A stretch of 64,000 nucleotides of DNA, from assembly GCF_000953635.1 (NCBI RefSeq), contig NZ_LN614830.1, forward strand, positions 124,001 to 188,000, in the 5' to 3' direction. Below, piece after piece: positions 54,074 through 63,731 of this stretch (the stretch's first letter is position 1; every line of letters starts with the position of its first letter). The translations under genes and the position numbers were made by a program. Under the pieces are notes generated by a model that was not told where the DNA came from, made no database searches, and worked only from the letters and a program-made list of their open reading frames with translations. Origin of the DNA: Legionella micdadei. Its GTDB lineage: Bacteria > Pseudomonadota > Gammaproteobacteria > Legionellales > Legionellaceae.

Positions 54074-54202
54074 GAATAACTCACTTCGTACAAGGAAATG
54101 TTCTATGAAAAAGCCTTCCGAACTATTACACGATTTGGGAAGTTAGTGATGCAGAAGCCTGGGCCTAGGTGAGCCGTAACCCGGAGGATACTTTGGCAGG
54201 TG

Positions 54203-55867
54203 TTAACTGTTCTCTGCCAGTAATTCTTTCGCATGTGACCGTGTTTGCTCAGTAATTGTAAGTCCTCCAAGCATGCGAGCAATTTCATCAATTTTTTCGG
54301 CTTGAGTTAATTGGATAATACGGGAAAAAGTTTGCTCATTGTCAGAATATTTTTCCACAACAAAATGGTGATGGGCACAGGAAGCAACCTGGGGTTGGTG
54401 AGTGACACAAAATAGTTGTAGGCGTTCCCCTAACTTACGCAGGAGTTGGCCAACGAGAGCAGCAGTAGCTCCGCCAATACCTACATCCACTTCGTCAAAG
54501 AGTAAAGTCGGAGTAGAGCCTCGTTGTGCGGTGATCATTTGTATGGCGAGGCTAATGCGTGAAAGCTCTCCGCCAGAAGCAATTTTTGTTAATGAATCTG
54601 GCTGAATGCCTGGGTTGGTACAAACTCTATACTCTACTTTATCCAAACCATGCGGTTGCATTTTGTCTAATGGGGTAATTTCAATGCCTACAAAGCCTTT
54701 AGGCATACCTAGCTGGCGAATAATATGGGTGATTTCTTTAGCTAATTTTTCAGCATGGAGCTGCCTTGATTCCCTCAACTTTAGTGCCGCTGCTTCAAAG
54801 GTGCGAACTTGCTGGCGGTATTGTTGCAGCAACTGATCTATCCGCTTATCTTTATTCTGGATAGTTTCTAATTCATTCCTCAGGTTTTCAGCATGAATGG
54901 GTAATTGGCTGGCTTCAATATGATATTTGCGTGCAGCTTGGTGCAAAATGCTGATGCGGGTTTCAACCTCATGTAAACGCTCTGGATCCAATTGCACTTG
55001 TTCCGCGAATTTTTGTATTTCATCCAGTGACTCTTCACATTGAATCAAGGCCGAATTGATGAGTTCGCAAGCAGTCTTTATTTGAGGTTGCTCTTTTGGC
55101 AATGCTTGCAAACACGAAAGAATTTGGTTAAGCGCCTGGCAAATATTTGGGGCATCATCTGCACTTAAAAGATGGCAGATTTGTTGGGTGTGCTGTAAAT
55201 AATCGCGTGCATGATGAAGTAATTGATGCTCCTCATGCAGGGCTTGCATTTCCCCTTCCTTCGGATCAAGCGCCGTTAGCTCCTCAATCTGGAAGCGTAA
55301 TAAATCGAGTTTGTCGTTGTGCTTCTCTTGGCTTTGCAAGGCATCCAACTCTTGCTTGATGTTCTGACATTGCCGGTAGAGAAGGTTCACTTCATTTAAT
55401 AGCCCGGAATGACCAGCATAGATGTCCAATTGCTGCCGATGGGTCGGGTGTTGCAATAATGTTTGATGTTGATGTTGTCCGTGAATGTGAACCAGCATCT
55501 CACTCAACTCTTTCACTTTTTGTAAAGGAAAAGGTTGGCCGTTAATATAAGATTTAGAGCGGCCCTCAGCATAAAGCACTCGGCGAAGTAAAATCTCACC
55601 TTCATCGCATTGGATGTCATGTTCTAATAACCATTGTGCAGGATCTGATTGTGCCTCAAATTGAAAGCTTGCACTGATATCACATTTTTCTTCGCCTGCA
55701 CGAATTACTGAGGCATCGGCACGCTCACCAAGGGCAAGCATTAATGCATCAATCATGATGGATTTACCCGCTCCTGTTTCGCCAGTGAAAGCGGTCATTC
55801 CACTTTTGAAATCAAGATCGAGTTGTTTGACGATTGCGAAATTTTCAATGCGCAGGGTAGTTAACAT
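54203..55867 (-). CDS. recN: DNA repair protein RecN
   Basis: A 554-residue SMC-like ATPase. Walker A FTGETGAGKSI near the N-terminus, long coiled-coil arms, ABC signature ASGGELSRISLA and Walker B TLLFDEVDVGIGG near the C-terminus. It holds DNA ends during double-strand break repair. It lies three bases downstream of nadK, a conserved pair in gammaproteobacteria. Confidence 0.96.
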   Translation of the reverse strand: MLTTLRIENFAIVKQLDLDFKSGMTAFTGETGAGKSIMIDALMLALGERADASVIRAGEEKCDISASFQFEAQSDPAQWLLEHDIQCDEGEILLRRVLYAEGRSKSYINGQPFPLQKVKELSEMLVHIHGQHQHQTLLQHPTHRQQLDIYAGHSGLLNEVNLLYRQCQNIKQELDALQSQEKHNDKLDLLRFQIEELTALDPKEGEMQALHEEHQLLHHARDYLQHTQQICHLLSADDAPNICQALNQILSCLQALPKEQPQIKTACELINSALIQCEESLDEIQKFAEQVQLDPERLHEVETRISILHQAARKYHIEASQLPIHAENLRNELETIQNKDKRIDQLLQQYRQQVRTFEAAALKLRESRQLHAEKLAKEITHIIRQLGMPKGFVGIEITPLDKMQPHGLDKVEYRVCTNPGIQPDSLTKIASGGELSRISLAIQMITAQRGSTPTLLFDEVDVGIGGATAALVGQLLRKLGERLQLFCVTHQPQVASCAHHHFVVEKYSDNEQTFSRIIQLTQAEKIDEIARMLGGLTITEQTRSHAKELLAENS

Positions 55868-55870
55868 GGT

Positions 55871-56758
55871 TTATCCCTGGTGTTTAGATTCCCAGCCTAG
55901 TTTAATCCGTAATGTATCATAATAATGATAATCGCAAGGATGCAATAGGCGAAGTTGCTGTGCGTTTTTTTCAATGGAAACCAATTGGCCAGGTTTAACC
56001 ATACGTGACTCATGGCCATCGCAGCTGACCCGTAAATCGCTTTCATTGCGCATACTGATTTTTAAATCAATCTTTACCTGGCCATCAACAACTAACGGCC
56101 GGGAACTTAGGCTATGAGAAAACATGGGCACTAAAACAATGGCGTTCAATTGAGGGTGCATGATAGGTCCACCTGCTGACAATGCGTATGCAGTAGAGCC
56201 AGTTGGCGTTGAAAGGATTAAACCGTCAGAACGGTAGCGGCAAACGAATTGCTGGTTAATGATCACATCAAACTCAATTAAATGTGTTTCAGTTCCACGT
56301 CCTAAGACCACATCATTAAGCGCGTCACCTTGGAAATAGGTGGTTTCCCCATCATGGATTCTGGTGTAGAGCAAAAAACGTTGCTCTTCTTCGTATTCGC
56401 CTGCTAAAACTGGGGCAAGATGGCTTTCGATATTATTTGGTGAAATATCAGTTAAAAAGCCTAGTCGGCCGCGATTGATTCCAATAACTGGGACATTGAC
56501 TTTAATGGCCATGCGCGCAGCAGAAAGCAGGCTGCCATCACCACCGACGACTACAATTAAATCTTGTTTTTCCCCCATTGCCTCACGGGAGAGGGTAGGA
56601 AGATCAATGTCAAAACTCGATGCGGTATCAACATCTAAGAAGGTATCAATTTTCTTGGTGTGTAAAAAATCAACCAAACGATGCAAGCTTTCAGTAACTC
56701 CTCCATTAGCACGATATTGGCGCGCATAGAGAATGACTCGTTTAAATTTTTGTTTCAT
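55871..56758 (-). CDS. nadK: NAD kinase
   Basis: 295 residues. It has the NAD kinase loop [14 protein letters not shown], the conserved [14 protein letters not shown] segment, [18 protein letters not shown] and the [22 protein letters not shown] motif. It phosphorylates NAD to NADP. It forms an operon with recN. Diverges from the TPP-riboswitch-tenA unit. Confidence 0.96.
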   Translation of the reverse strand: MKQKFKRVILYARQYRANGGVTESLHRLVDFLHTKKIDTFLDVDTASSFDIDLPTLSREAMGEKQDLIVVVGGDGSLLSAARMAIKVNVPVIGINRGRLGFLTDISPNNIESHLAPVLAGEYEEEQRFLLYTRIHDGETTYFQGDALNDVVLGRGTETHLIEFDVIINQQFVCRYRSDGLILSTPTGSTAYALSAGGPIMHPQLNAIVLVPMFSHSLSSRPLVVDGQVKIDLKISMRNESDLRVSCDGHESRMVKPGQLVSIEKNAQQLRLLHPCDYHYYDTLRIKLGWESKHQG

Positions 56759-56885
56759 GGTTGTCGTTGTCGATAGGGTAGGTGGACGCTGAAATAAAAT
56801 TGGGTCTTATTCTACCTTATTATTCTTTTTTTTGCTTAATAATTCTTTTTGACAGTAAGCAACAATACTGGATAGACTTACGAAA

Positions 56886-56971
56886 AATTCACCAGGGGTG
56901 CTTTGGTTAACAAAGCTGAGAAAAACCCTTAGAACCTGCACTGGGTAATGCCTGCGGAGGGAGAGTGAAAG
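56886..56971 (+). ncRNA. TPP riboswitch (THI element)
   Basis: The conserved parts are all present: P1 arms TTCAC (56888-56892) and GTGAA (56965-56969), GGGGTGC, GCTGAGA (56915-56921), ACCCTTAGAACCTG and the GGGTAATGCCTGCGGAGGGA 3' core. This binds thiamine pyrophosphate. It precedes tenA, so high TPP is expected to shut tenA off. Confidence 0.95.
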
Positions 56972-56994
56972 TGCCATGTTATGGTCATTTGCAC

Positions 56995-57034
56995 CTTACC
57001 TTCCATTCTTTTAATTTTTAAGGAGGTAAGTGTG
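56995..57034 (+). promoter_or_regulatory. SD-sequestering stem, the riboswitch's expression platform
   Basis: CTTACCTTC (56995-57003) can pair over nine bases (one G-U) with GGAGGTAAG (57022-57030), which contains the SD of tenA. The GTG start at 57032-57034 follows directly. This is a translation-control platform, and it also rules out the in-frame ATG at 56981, which lies within it. Confidence 0.75.
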
Positions 57035-57814
57035 AAGACGCGATTCATCTGCTCAGCAGTTTATGCACGCGAAAGATTTCATGGACTGCGGATGATTCAC
57101 AGTAGCTTGACTGTGAACAAAATAATCACCAAAAGCGCTTCAATCCTTTCACAAATTTACGACCATCCCTTTAATTATCAACTCAAAGCAGGAAGTTTGC
57201 CGATAAAATCATTTCAACATTATATCGAGCAAGACAGGCACTATTTACGGAAATTCGCCCTTGCCCTACAAATTGCCTCTGAAAGGCTGACAGTACAATC
57301 CCATAAGCACAAGTTTAAACAGTTTGCAGGAGACATGCTTGAAACCGAGCGCGAGTTGCATGAAAAATACCTTGGCAAACTGCTCCCGTATTCCCTTTTT
57401 AGCCAAAGTAAAAATTCACAACAAAAAGAAATTCCGGTAATTGCCAATTACACACGCTATCTATTGCATAAGGCGCAAAATAGTTCTGTCGAGGAGGCTG
57501 TTATTAGCCTTCTTCCCTGTTTCTATATATACATGGAACTAGGAAAACGAATGCAAGTTCATCATTGTAAGGCCAATAACCCCTACCTGGCGTGGATTGC
57601 ATCTTATTCCAGCCAACAATTTAAGTCATCGACGGAAGAGATTATAAGGATCAGTGATGAACTGCTTAAAGGAGTTTTGTGTGTGGAAAAGCAGATTGCC
57701 ATTTGCGCATCCTTTCGCATTTCGGCTGAATATGAGTACCAGTTTTTTGATGCCATTTACTCGAAGGCCCATTCGATGAAGTTCACGGATGAACTTTTTA
57801 AAATCCGTCCCTAG
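57032..57814 (+). CDS. tenA: TenA-family thiaminase II (thiamine salvage)
   Basis: 260 residues from GTG 57032, with an optimal AGGAGGT seven bases upstream; an ATG at 57092 would start closer to TenA homology (ILSQIYDHPFNYQLKAG). Seen are the FQHYIEQDRHYLRKFA helix, the catalytic Cys in LLPCFYIYMELGKRM and the C-terminal Glu region EYQFFDAIYS. It hydrolyses aminopyrimidine breakdown products of thiamine for reuse. Controlled by the TPP riboswitch; no other thiamine gene lies in the window, so it is a single-gene regulon unit. Confidence 0.93.
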   Translation: MKTRFICSAVYARERFHGLRMIHSSLTVNKIITKSASILSQIYDHPFNYQLKAGSLPIKSFQHYIEQDRHYLRKFALALQIASERLTVQSHKHKFKQFAGDMLETERELHEKYLGKLLPYSLFSQSKNSQQKEIPVIANYTRYLLHKAQNSSVEEAVISLLPCFYIYMELGKRMQVHHCKANNPYLAWIASYSSQQFKSSTEEIIRISDELLKGVLCVEKQIAICASFRISAEYEYQFFDAIYSKAHSMKFTDELFKIRP

Positions 57815-57842
57815 CTCGATTATTATCGAAGACAATGAGCTA
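57811..57842 (+). terminator. Weak hairpin between tenA and the P-type ATPase gene
   Basis: TAGCTC just after the tenA stop pairs with GAGCTA at about 57837-57842, with an inner GA...TC pair; a T-rich stretch follows. It may end the tenA transcript or attenuate read-through. Confidence 0.35.
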
Positions 57843-57873
57843 AGATTTTATTGAGACCATAAGGAATACAAAA

Positions 57874-60588
57874 GTGAATAACGTAGAGGACAAATGGCAT
57901 TCCCATTCTGCTGATGCTCTAATAAAGAAATTAGGCTCAAGCTTAGATGGTCTTTCTTTAGAGGAAGCAAAAAGGCGGTTGGGTATCTATGGTCCCAACG
58001 CGATTTCAATTCAGCCTAAAACCCCGGTTTTTCAGCGAATTCTTAATCAATTTCATAATGTGCTCATCTATACTTTATTGATCGCTGCCTTCTTTACGGC
58101 ATGTTTGCAGCATTGGATAGACACTGGTGTTATCGTTGGCGTTGTCATGCTTAATGCCATGATTGGGTATATCCAAGAAGAAAAAGCCGAGAAAGCGATT
58201 GCTGCATTAAAGAATATGTTAACCCCGCAATCCCATGTGGTACGTGAGGGCAAGCATTTGCATATGGATTCAAGCAATCTGGTTCCTGGTGATATTGTTT
58301 TGCTTCATTCAGGAGACAAAGTACCTGCCGATGTGCGATTACTTGAAACAAAGAATTTACAAATTCAAGAAGCCATTCTAACAGGCGAATCGATCCCGGT
58401 TGATAAAAATTGTTGTATTGTAAGCGAAAATACACCCCTTGCTGAGCGTTTATGCATGGCTTATGCAGGGACTTTAGTGACTTATGGTTTTGCCAAAGGT
58501 ATTGTGGTGTCAACTGGAAAAAGAACGGAAATTGGCCGGATATCTTCAATGCTTGAAAGCATCCCGCAATTGGCTACCCCCTTAATCCGCCAGATGGCTA
58601 TTTTTTCTCGCTGGTTGGCAGTAGCCATTTTATTTTTCTCATTAGTCATTTTTTTATTTGGCATTTTTATCCGACATTATCCAATTGATGAAATGTTCAT
58701 TGCCGCTGTAGCTATTGCTGTATCAGCTATTCCTGAGGGTTTGCCAGCTGTCATGACCATCGTTTTAGCTGTAGGTGTTACGCGCATGGCAACGCATCAA
58801 GCTATTGTTAGAAGACTTCCTGCGGTCGAGACATTAAGCTCAGTGACGGTCATCTGCACGGATAAAACAGGAACGCTCACTAAAAATGAGCTAACCATTC
58901 AACATGTTATAACGGCGGAGCACGACTATTTCGTCACTGGAAGTGGTTATAACGATAAGGGTAGGATTCATTTAAATCATCAAGAGGTTAATTTAAATTC
59001 GCACCCTGATTTATTGAAGCTTATCCAAGCAGGTTTACTTTGCAATGATGCTGCTCTGCATAAAGAAAATGAAAGTTGGCATTTAGTTGGTAATCAGATC
59101 GATGGCGCATTTCTAGCATTAGGATTTAAAGCAAACATTGATTATGGTAATGCGCTTAAGCAGTATAAAAAAAACGATTTCATTCCTTTTGACTCGACTC
59201 ATAAGTATATGGCTAGTTTGCATCATGACCATAATGGAAACGCTTACATTTATGTCAAAGGTGCACCCGAGAGAATCCTCGATATGTGTTCATATCAACT
59301 GCAAAACCAGAAGCCCATTACAATTGATAAACCATTTTGGTATACGCAAATCACTAAACTTGCGCAAAACGGTATGCGAGTTATTGGTTTGGCTTATCGC
59401 ACGACAGCGTACAGCCATGCAAATCTTCTAGTCAATGACGTTGAAAAAAATCTTATCTTTTTAGGTCTCATAGGGATCACGGACCCTCCGCGAGAAGAAG
59501 CTCTTCATGCGGTTGCGCAGTGTCAAAAAGCAGGTGTTCGTATCAAAATTGTCACAGGTGATCATAAAGAAACAGCTCGTGCAATTGGCAGGCAGCTTGG
59601 TATTGACGTTGATCAAGTTTTAACTGGCGAAGATCTGGATGAATTAGATGATGCCTTGCTCGCAAAAAAAATAGACGACATCGACATCTATGCAAGAACG
59701 ACACCGGAACATAAACTGCGACTAATCAATGCACTGCGTGAGCACGACCATATCATTGCGATGACGGGTGATGGGGTAAACGATGCGCCTGCGCTAAAAA
59801 ATGCTGATATCGGTATTGCAATGGGATTAAAAGGCACGGATGTTGCCAAAGAAGCCTCAGAAATCGTATTGGCTGATGATAATTTTGCCTCCATAGTACT
59901 GGCTGTAAAAGAAGGACGAACGGTTTATGACAATTTAAAAAAACTGATTCTTTTTTTATTACCGAATGATGCCGGGGAAGGATTAACAGTTTTTCTTGCC
60001 ATTTTAATTGGCTATACACTGCCAATTACACCGTTACAAATTCTTTGGGTTAATTTAGTTACCGCAGTCACGCTTGGATTAGCATTGGCTTTCGAGCCAA
60101 CAGAAGGCAACATCATGTTGCGTAAACCACGTGCATCCCGGGAGCCGTTGCTTTCCGGTTTTTTATTATGGCGAATATTATTCGTTTCAATATTATTTGT
60201 GGTGGTTATCTTTGGGTTATTTATTTATGAAACACATCGTGGCGCCAATCTCTATTATGCAAGAACCACTGTAGTCAATGCATTGGTTGTAATGGAGATT
60301 TTTTATCTGATTAATTGCCGGAAAATTTATGATTCTGTTTTAAACTTCGAAGGTCTATTCGGCAGTCTCCCTGTGTTAACTTCGATAAGCATCGTGATAA
60401 GTTTACAAATAGGGTTTACTTATCTCCCTTTCATGCAAACTTTGTTTGAAGCAAAGCCTCTATTACTCACTGAATGGGTGATTATTATATCAATCTGCAT
60501 CATTATGTTTGTAGTGATTGAGTTTGAAAAATGGGTATTACACGCAATTCAGAAGCGCAAAAATTCTCTGCACCCGACAAAAAAATAA
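57874..60588 (+). CDS. Cation-transporting P-type ATPase (P2-like)
   Basis: 904 residues from GTG 57874 (AAGGA eight bases upstream). Ten membrane helices as in P2 ATPases; actuator motif TGES, phosphorylation site DKTGTLT, and hinge GDGVNDAPAL. In M4 AIPEGLP keeps the ion-binding Glu; M5 has NDAGEG; but M6 reads NLVTAVTLGLALAFEP, lacking the Asp that binds calcium in SERCA-type pumps. Ion specificity is therefore open (sodium, potassium or another cation as well as calcium). Confidence 0.9.
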   Translation: MNNVEDKWHSHSADALIKKLGSSLDGLSLEEAKRRLGIYGPNAISIQPKTPVFQRILNQFHNVLIYTLLIAAFFTACLQHWIDTGVIVGVVMLNAMIGYIQEEKAEKAIAALKNMLTPQSHVVREGKHLHMDSSNLVPGDIVLLHSGDKVPADVRLLETKNLQIQEAILTGESIPVDKNCCIVSENTPLAERLCMAYAGTLVTYGFAKGIVVSTGKRTEIGRISSMLESIPQLATPLIRQMAIFSRWLAVAILFFSLVIFLFGIFIRHYPIDEMFIAAVAIAVSAIPEGLPAVMTIVLAVGVTRMATHQAIVRRLPAVETLSSVTVICTDKTGTLTKNELTIQHVITAEHDYFVTGSGYNDKGRIHLNHQEVNLNSHPDLLKLIQAGLLCNDAALHKENESWHLVGNQIDGAFLALGFKANIDYGNALKQYKKNDFIPFDSTHKYMASLHHDHNGNAYIYVKGAPERILDMCSYQLQNQKPITIDKPFWYTQITKLAQNGMRVIGLAYRTTAYSHANLLVNDVEKNLIFLGLIGITDPPREEALHAVAQCQKAGVRIKIVTGDHKETARAIGRQLGIDVDQVLTGEDLDELDDALLAKKIDDIDIYARTTPEHKLRLINALREHDHIIAMTGDGVNDAPALKNADIGIAMGLKGTDVAKEASEIVLADDNFASIVLAVKEGRTVYDNLKKLILFLLPNDAGEGLTVFLAILIGYTLPITPLQILWVNLVTAVTLGLALAFEPTEGNIMLRKPRASREPLLSGFLLWRILFVSILFVVVIFGLFIYETHRGANLYYARTTVVNALVVMEIFYLINCRKIYDSVLNFEGLFGSLPVLTSISIVISLQIGFTYLPFMQTLFEAKPLLLTEWVIIISICIIMFVVIEFEKWVLHAIQKRKNSLHPTKK

Positions 60589-60736
60589 AGCGGATGAAAC
60601 AGGAGTCCTCCCCATTCTATCTCCTGCGAGTACTCCGCGGGACCAGCTGTAGAGAGGAATTCCCAGATTCCGCGGAAGGTTGGCTTTATAGGCAAAGCAT
60701 TTCAGCTCCTATTGCCGCAAGGTTAACAGAGTTTAA

Positions 60737-62560
60737 TTATTCCTCACTTGCTGCACGGGAAGCGCGTTTACGATCAGTTTCTTTCAATGCTTTTTTGCGT
60801 AAGCGGATAGTTTGCGGTGTCACTTCCACTAACTCATCATCGTCAATGAATTCAAGCGCTTGTTCCAAAGAAAGCTTAATCGGTGGGGTCAGAATGATAT
60901 TTTCATCGCTGCCTGCCGCACGAATATTGGTGAGTTGCTTTTCTTTAGTTACATTAACAACTAAATCATTATCCCGCGCATGGATACCGACAATCATCCC
61001 TTCATAACAGGCAGTCTGCGGCTCGATAAACAATCGGCCACGTTCTTGCAAATTAAATAAAGCAAAGGCACGCGCTGTACCTTGGCAATTGGCGATAAGC
61101 ACCCCATTGTTCCGTTTGCCGATACGGCCACGTACTGCTGGTCCATAATGGTCGTAAACGTGGTATATTAATCCAGTACCTGAAGTGCTTGATAAAAATT
61201 CAGTGTGAAAGCCAATTAAACCGCGAGTAGGGATAATATAATCCAAACGCACACGCCCTTTACCATCGGGCAACATATTTTGTAATTCCCCACGGCGCTC
61301 ACCGAGTTTTTCCATGATGGCTCCTTGGTGATTTTCCTCCACATCGACGGTTAAGCGTTCATAAGGTTCTAAAAGATCGTCATTTTCTTCACGCATAATG
61401 ACTTCAGGCTTAGAGATGGCCAGTTCATAACCCTCTCGGCGCATGTTTTCAATCAAAATCGACAGATGTAATTCGCCACGACCAGATACTCTAAATTTAT
61501 CGGGATCATCTGTGTCTTCGACACGCAGCGCCACGTTATGGAGTAATTCGGTTTGTAAACGTTCACGAATTTTACGGCTAGTTACAAATTTCCCTTCTTG
61601 GCCGGCAAACGGTGAGTCGTTAACCTGAAAAGTCATACTGATTGTTGGTTCGTCGACTTTCAAAGGAGGCAGTGCTTCCACTGTATTCGGATCACAGATA
61701 GTGTCAGAGATATTCAGTTGTTCTATCCCGGTAATGGCGACAATATCACCTGCATTTGCTTCTTCGACCTCAATCCGTTCGAGCCCTTTGAAACCAAGGA
61801 GTTGCAGCAAGCGGCCGCTGCGGATATTACCGTCTTTATCAATCACTTTGACTGCCGATTTAGCTTTAATATGACCTCGACTAATCCGACCAATGCCAAT
61901 TGTCCCAACATAAGAGGAATAATCCAACGAGCTTATTTGCATCTGGAATGGCCCTTCTTCATCTACATCGGGTGGCGCAACGCGGTCGATGATCGTCTGT
62001 AGCAAAGGACTCATATCGGTTGACTCTTCCTCCAGATCAAGCTTAGCGTAGCCATTTAAAGCAGAGGTATAAACAACTGGAAAATCAAGCTGCTCATCGG
62101 TAGCGCCTAAGTTATCGAATAAATCGAAAACCTGATCCATGACCCAATGCGGTCTGGCTCCGGGGCGGTCAATTTTATTAATAACCACAATAGGCTTTAA
62201 GCCGCGTGCAAATGCTTTTTGAGTTACGAAGCGTGTTTGCGGCATAGGGCCATCAACTGCATCTACCAGCAGTAATACACTATCCACCATCGATAAAATA
62301 CGTTCAACTTCCCCACCAAAATCGGCATGTCCTGGGGTGTCGACGATATTAATCTGATAACCATGCCAGTGGACACAAGTGTTTTTGGCGAGAATGGTTA
62401 TTCCTCGTTCTTTTTCCAAAGCATTTGAATCCATCAAACGCTCGACCTTTGGTGCGCGTTCATTCAAGGTGCCTGTTTGTTGCAGTAATTTATCAACTAA
62501 GGTTGTTTTGCCATGATCGACGTGGGCAATAATGGCTATGTTTCGAATCTTTTCAATCAT
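60737..62560 (-). CDS. typA: Ribosome-associated GTPase TypA/BipA
   Basis: 607 residues. G1 is [16 protein letters not shown]3 DTPGHADFG and G4 INKIDR; EF-G-like domains III and V and the BipA-specific C-terminal domain follow. It binds ribosomes under stress and low temperature and aids 50S assembly. The gene converges on the P-type ATPase with 148 bases between, in which only short CCGCGG repeats are noted. Confidence 0.96.
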   Translation of the reverse strand: MIEKIRNIAIIAHVDHGKTTLVDKLLQQTGTLNERAPKVERLMDSNALEKERGITILAKNTCVHWHGYQINIVDTPGHADFGGEVERILSMVDSVLLLVDAVDGPMPQTRFVTQKAFARGLKPIVVINKIDRPGARPHWVMDQVFDLFDNLGATDEQLDFPVVYTSALNGYAKLDLEEESTDMSPLLQTIIDRVAPPDVDEEGPFQMQISSLDYSSYVGTIGIGRISRGHIKAKSAVKVIDKDGNIRSGRLLQLLGFKGLERIEVEEANAGDIVAITGIEQLNISDTICDPNTVEALPPLKVDEPTISMTFQVNDSPFAGQEGKFVTSRKIRERLQTELLHNVALRVEDTDDPDKFRVSGRGELHLSILIENMRREGYELAISKPEVIMREENDDLLEPYERLTVDVEENHQGAIMEKLGERRGELQNMLPDGKGRVRLDYIIPTRGLIGFHTEFLSSTSGTGLIYHVYDHYGPAVRGRIGKRNNGVLIANCQGTARAFALFNLQERGRLFIEPQTACYEGMIVGIHARDNDLVVNVTKEKQLTNIRAAGSDENIILTPPIKLSLEQALEFIDDDELVEVTPQTIRLRKKALKETDRKRASRAASEE

Positions 62561-62694
62561 AAGTAACCTGTTTCACAATAAAGCGGCTACATCGCCTCAA
62601 GCAGTGAAGCAAAAGTAGAGTATTTGTTCATGGATTCGACATTATACACGGATCGGGGTTTAAATCCTATTAGGGTCTGTTGACATTTCCCTTA

Positions 62695-63591
62695 CTAGAG
62701 TCCCAGCGTCTGAGTTTCCTCATCACTAGTATTTAAGTCCTCTTGCTCAGAATCTACATATACTTCTTCATCATCAGAGTCTTCGGAATCATCCCATTCA
62801 TCAATCCAATCCGATGAATCAGCTTTTTTCCGCTCTTCCAAAAAAACGCGATCTGGAATAGACGTTGCGCTAGGGTAATTTGTAGAAATAGTTAGTTTTG
62901 GATCCAAGAGTTTAATGCTTAGTCGAGTAAAGGTTCCACAAGCTTCTATGTTGGAAGGGTAAGCATAAACTTCCTCAATGTTATTGAGGTCGATAATGTT
63001 TTTCAAAACATAAAATAAACCTTCATCCTGCCATGATTGCGCAATAATAGTGGAATGTTTAATCACTGATAAAACAAATTCTAAACTGTGATGTTCTATC
63101 AGTTCTTTCATATAAACAACTGGATTTTGATTTTCATAATTTAGATTTCTATCGTCATCAAAGATTTGATCTTGATTTTCGTAATACAATCCTTTGTTTT
63201 TATTTAAGAAACTAACAAAAGCTTGCTCAAAATCACTGTTATCAGAAAATTGGGAAGATTCAACTAACTCACGTAATTTTCTCCAAAAACTAACGACATA
63301 GCTACTATAATCAACAATAATCAATTTAGGTGTGCTTTCTTTATTACCTAGAGTACAGATTAGATCCAAAGATCTTAAGCCTGAGGTAGCTACCAGAGCA
63401 ATTTTACCTTCTGAGGTCTTATAAGGTTCTAAACCTCTAATTTTCGGATCATTGCCCACGATGTAGGTTTTGCAAACAAAAAAACCGGCTTTTGGAAGTT
63501 GTTTAAAAAGATATTTTTTCCTGGTTTGGTGCCCACGCCAAATTTTTTGAATCATTAATGCAGCTTGTGTTTGATTTAAATCTTTTCCCAT
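62695..63591 (-). CDS. IQ-motif protein, candidate Dot/Icm effector
   Basis: 298 residues without signal peptide or membrane segment. An exact IQ motif (IQxxxRGxxxR: IQKIWRGHQTR, residues 14-24) lies at the N-terminus, as in myosins and in the Legionella effector SidJ, and would bind host calmodulin. The central part (IVDYSSYVVSFWRKLRELVE...) is alpha/beta and unrecognised. The last ~45 residues are very acidic (DEWDDSEDSDDEEVYVDSEQ), like the C-terminal signals of type IVB effectors. Effector status is inferred. Confidence 0.75.
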   Translation of the reverse strand: MGKDLNQTQAALMIQKIWRGHQTRKKYLFKQLPKAGFFVCKTYIVGNDPKIRGLEPYKTSEGKIALVATSGLRSLDLICTLGNKESTPKLIIVDYSSYVVSFWRKLRELVESSQFSDNSDFEQAFVSFLNKNKGLYYENQDQIFDDDRNLNYENQNPVVYMKELIEHHSLEFVLSVIKHSTIIAQSWQDEGLFYVLKNIIDLNNIEEVYAYPSNIEACGTFTRLSIKLLDPKLTISTNYPSATSIPDRVFLEERKKADSSDWIDEWDDSEDSDDEEVYVDSEQEDLNTSDEETQTLGL

Positions 63592-63705
63592 TTACCAAAT
63601 CCAATTGAATAAAACTTCATCATTATACTCAGTTATTATTAGGCAAAAATTAAATTGCTCAATTTGTAGCGTATTGCCTTAAATTAACTATTACCGAAAA
63701 GCAGA

Positions 63706-63728
63706 GCGAAGAATGTAAATTTCTTCGC
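63706..63728 (-). terminator. Terminator of the BrnQ-type gene
   Basis: GCGAAGAA (63706-63713) pairs exactly with TTCTTCGC (63721-63728) around a 7-base loop, just after the minus-strand stop at 63732; on that strand a moderately T-rich sequence follows. Confidence 0.65.
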
Positions 63729-63731
63729 CCT

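Noticed and set aside
56981..57031. ATG at 56981 as the tenA start
   Set aside because: It lies in the riboswitch expression platform with no SD; GTG 57032 has AGGAGGT.
62671..62690. TAGGGTCTGTTGACATTT near the IQ gene as an insertion-sequence end
   Set aside because: It resembles ends of some Legionella insertion sequences from memory, but no transposase, partner end or target duplication is seen; a partial likeness at 49319 is too short.
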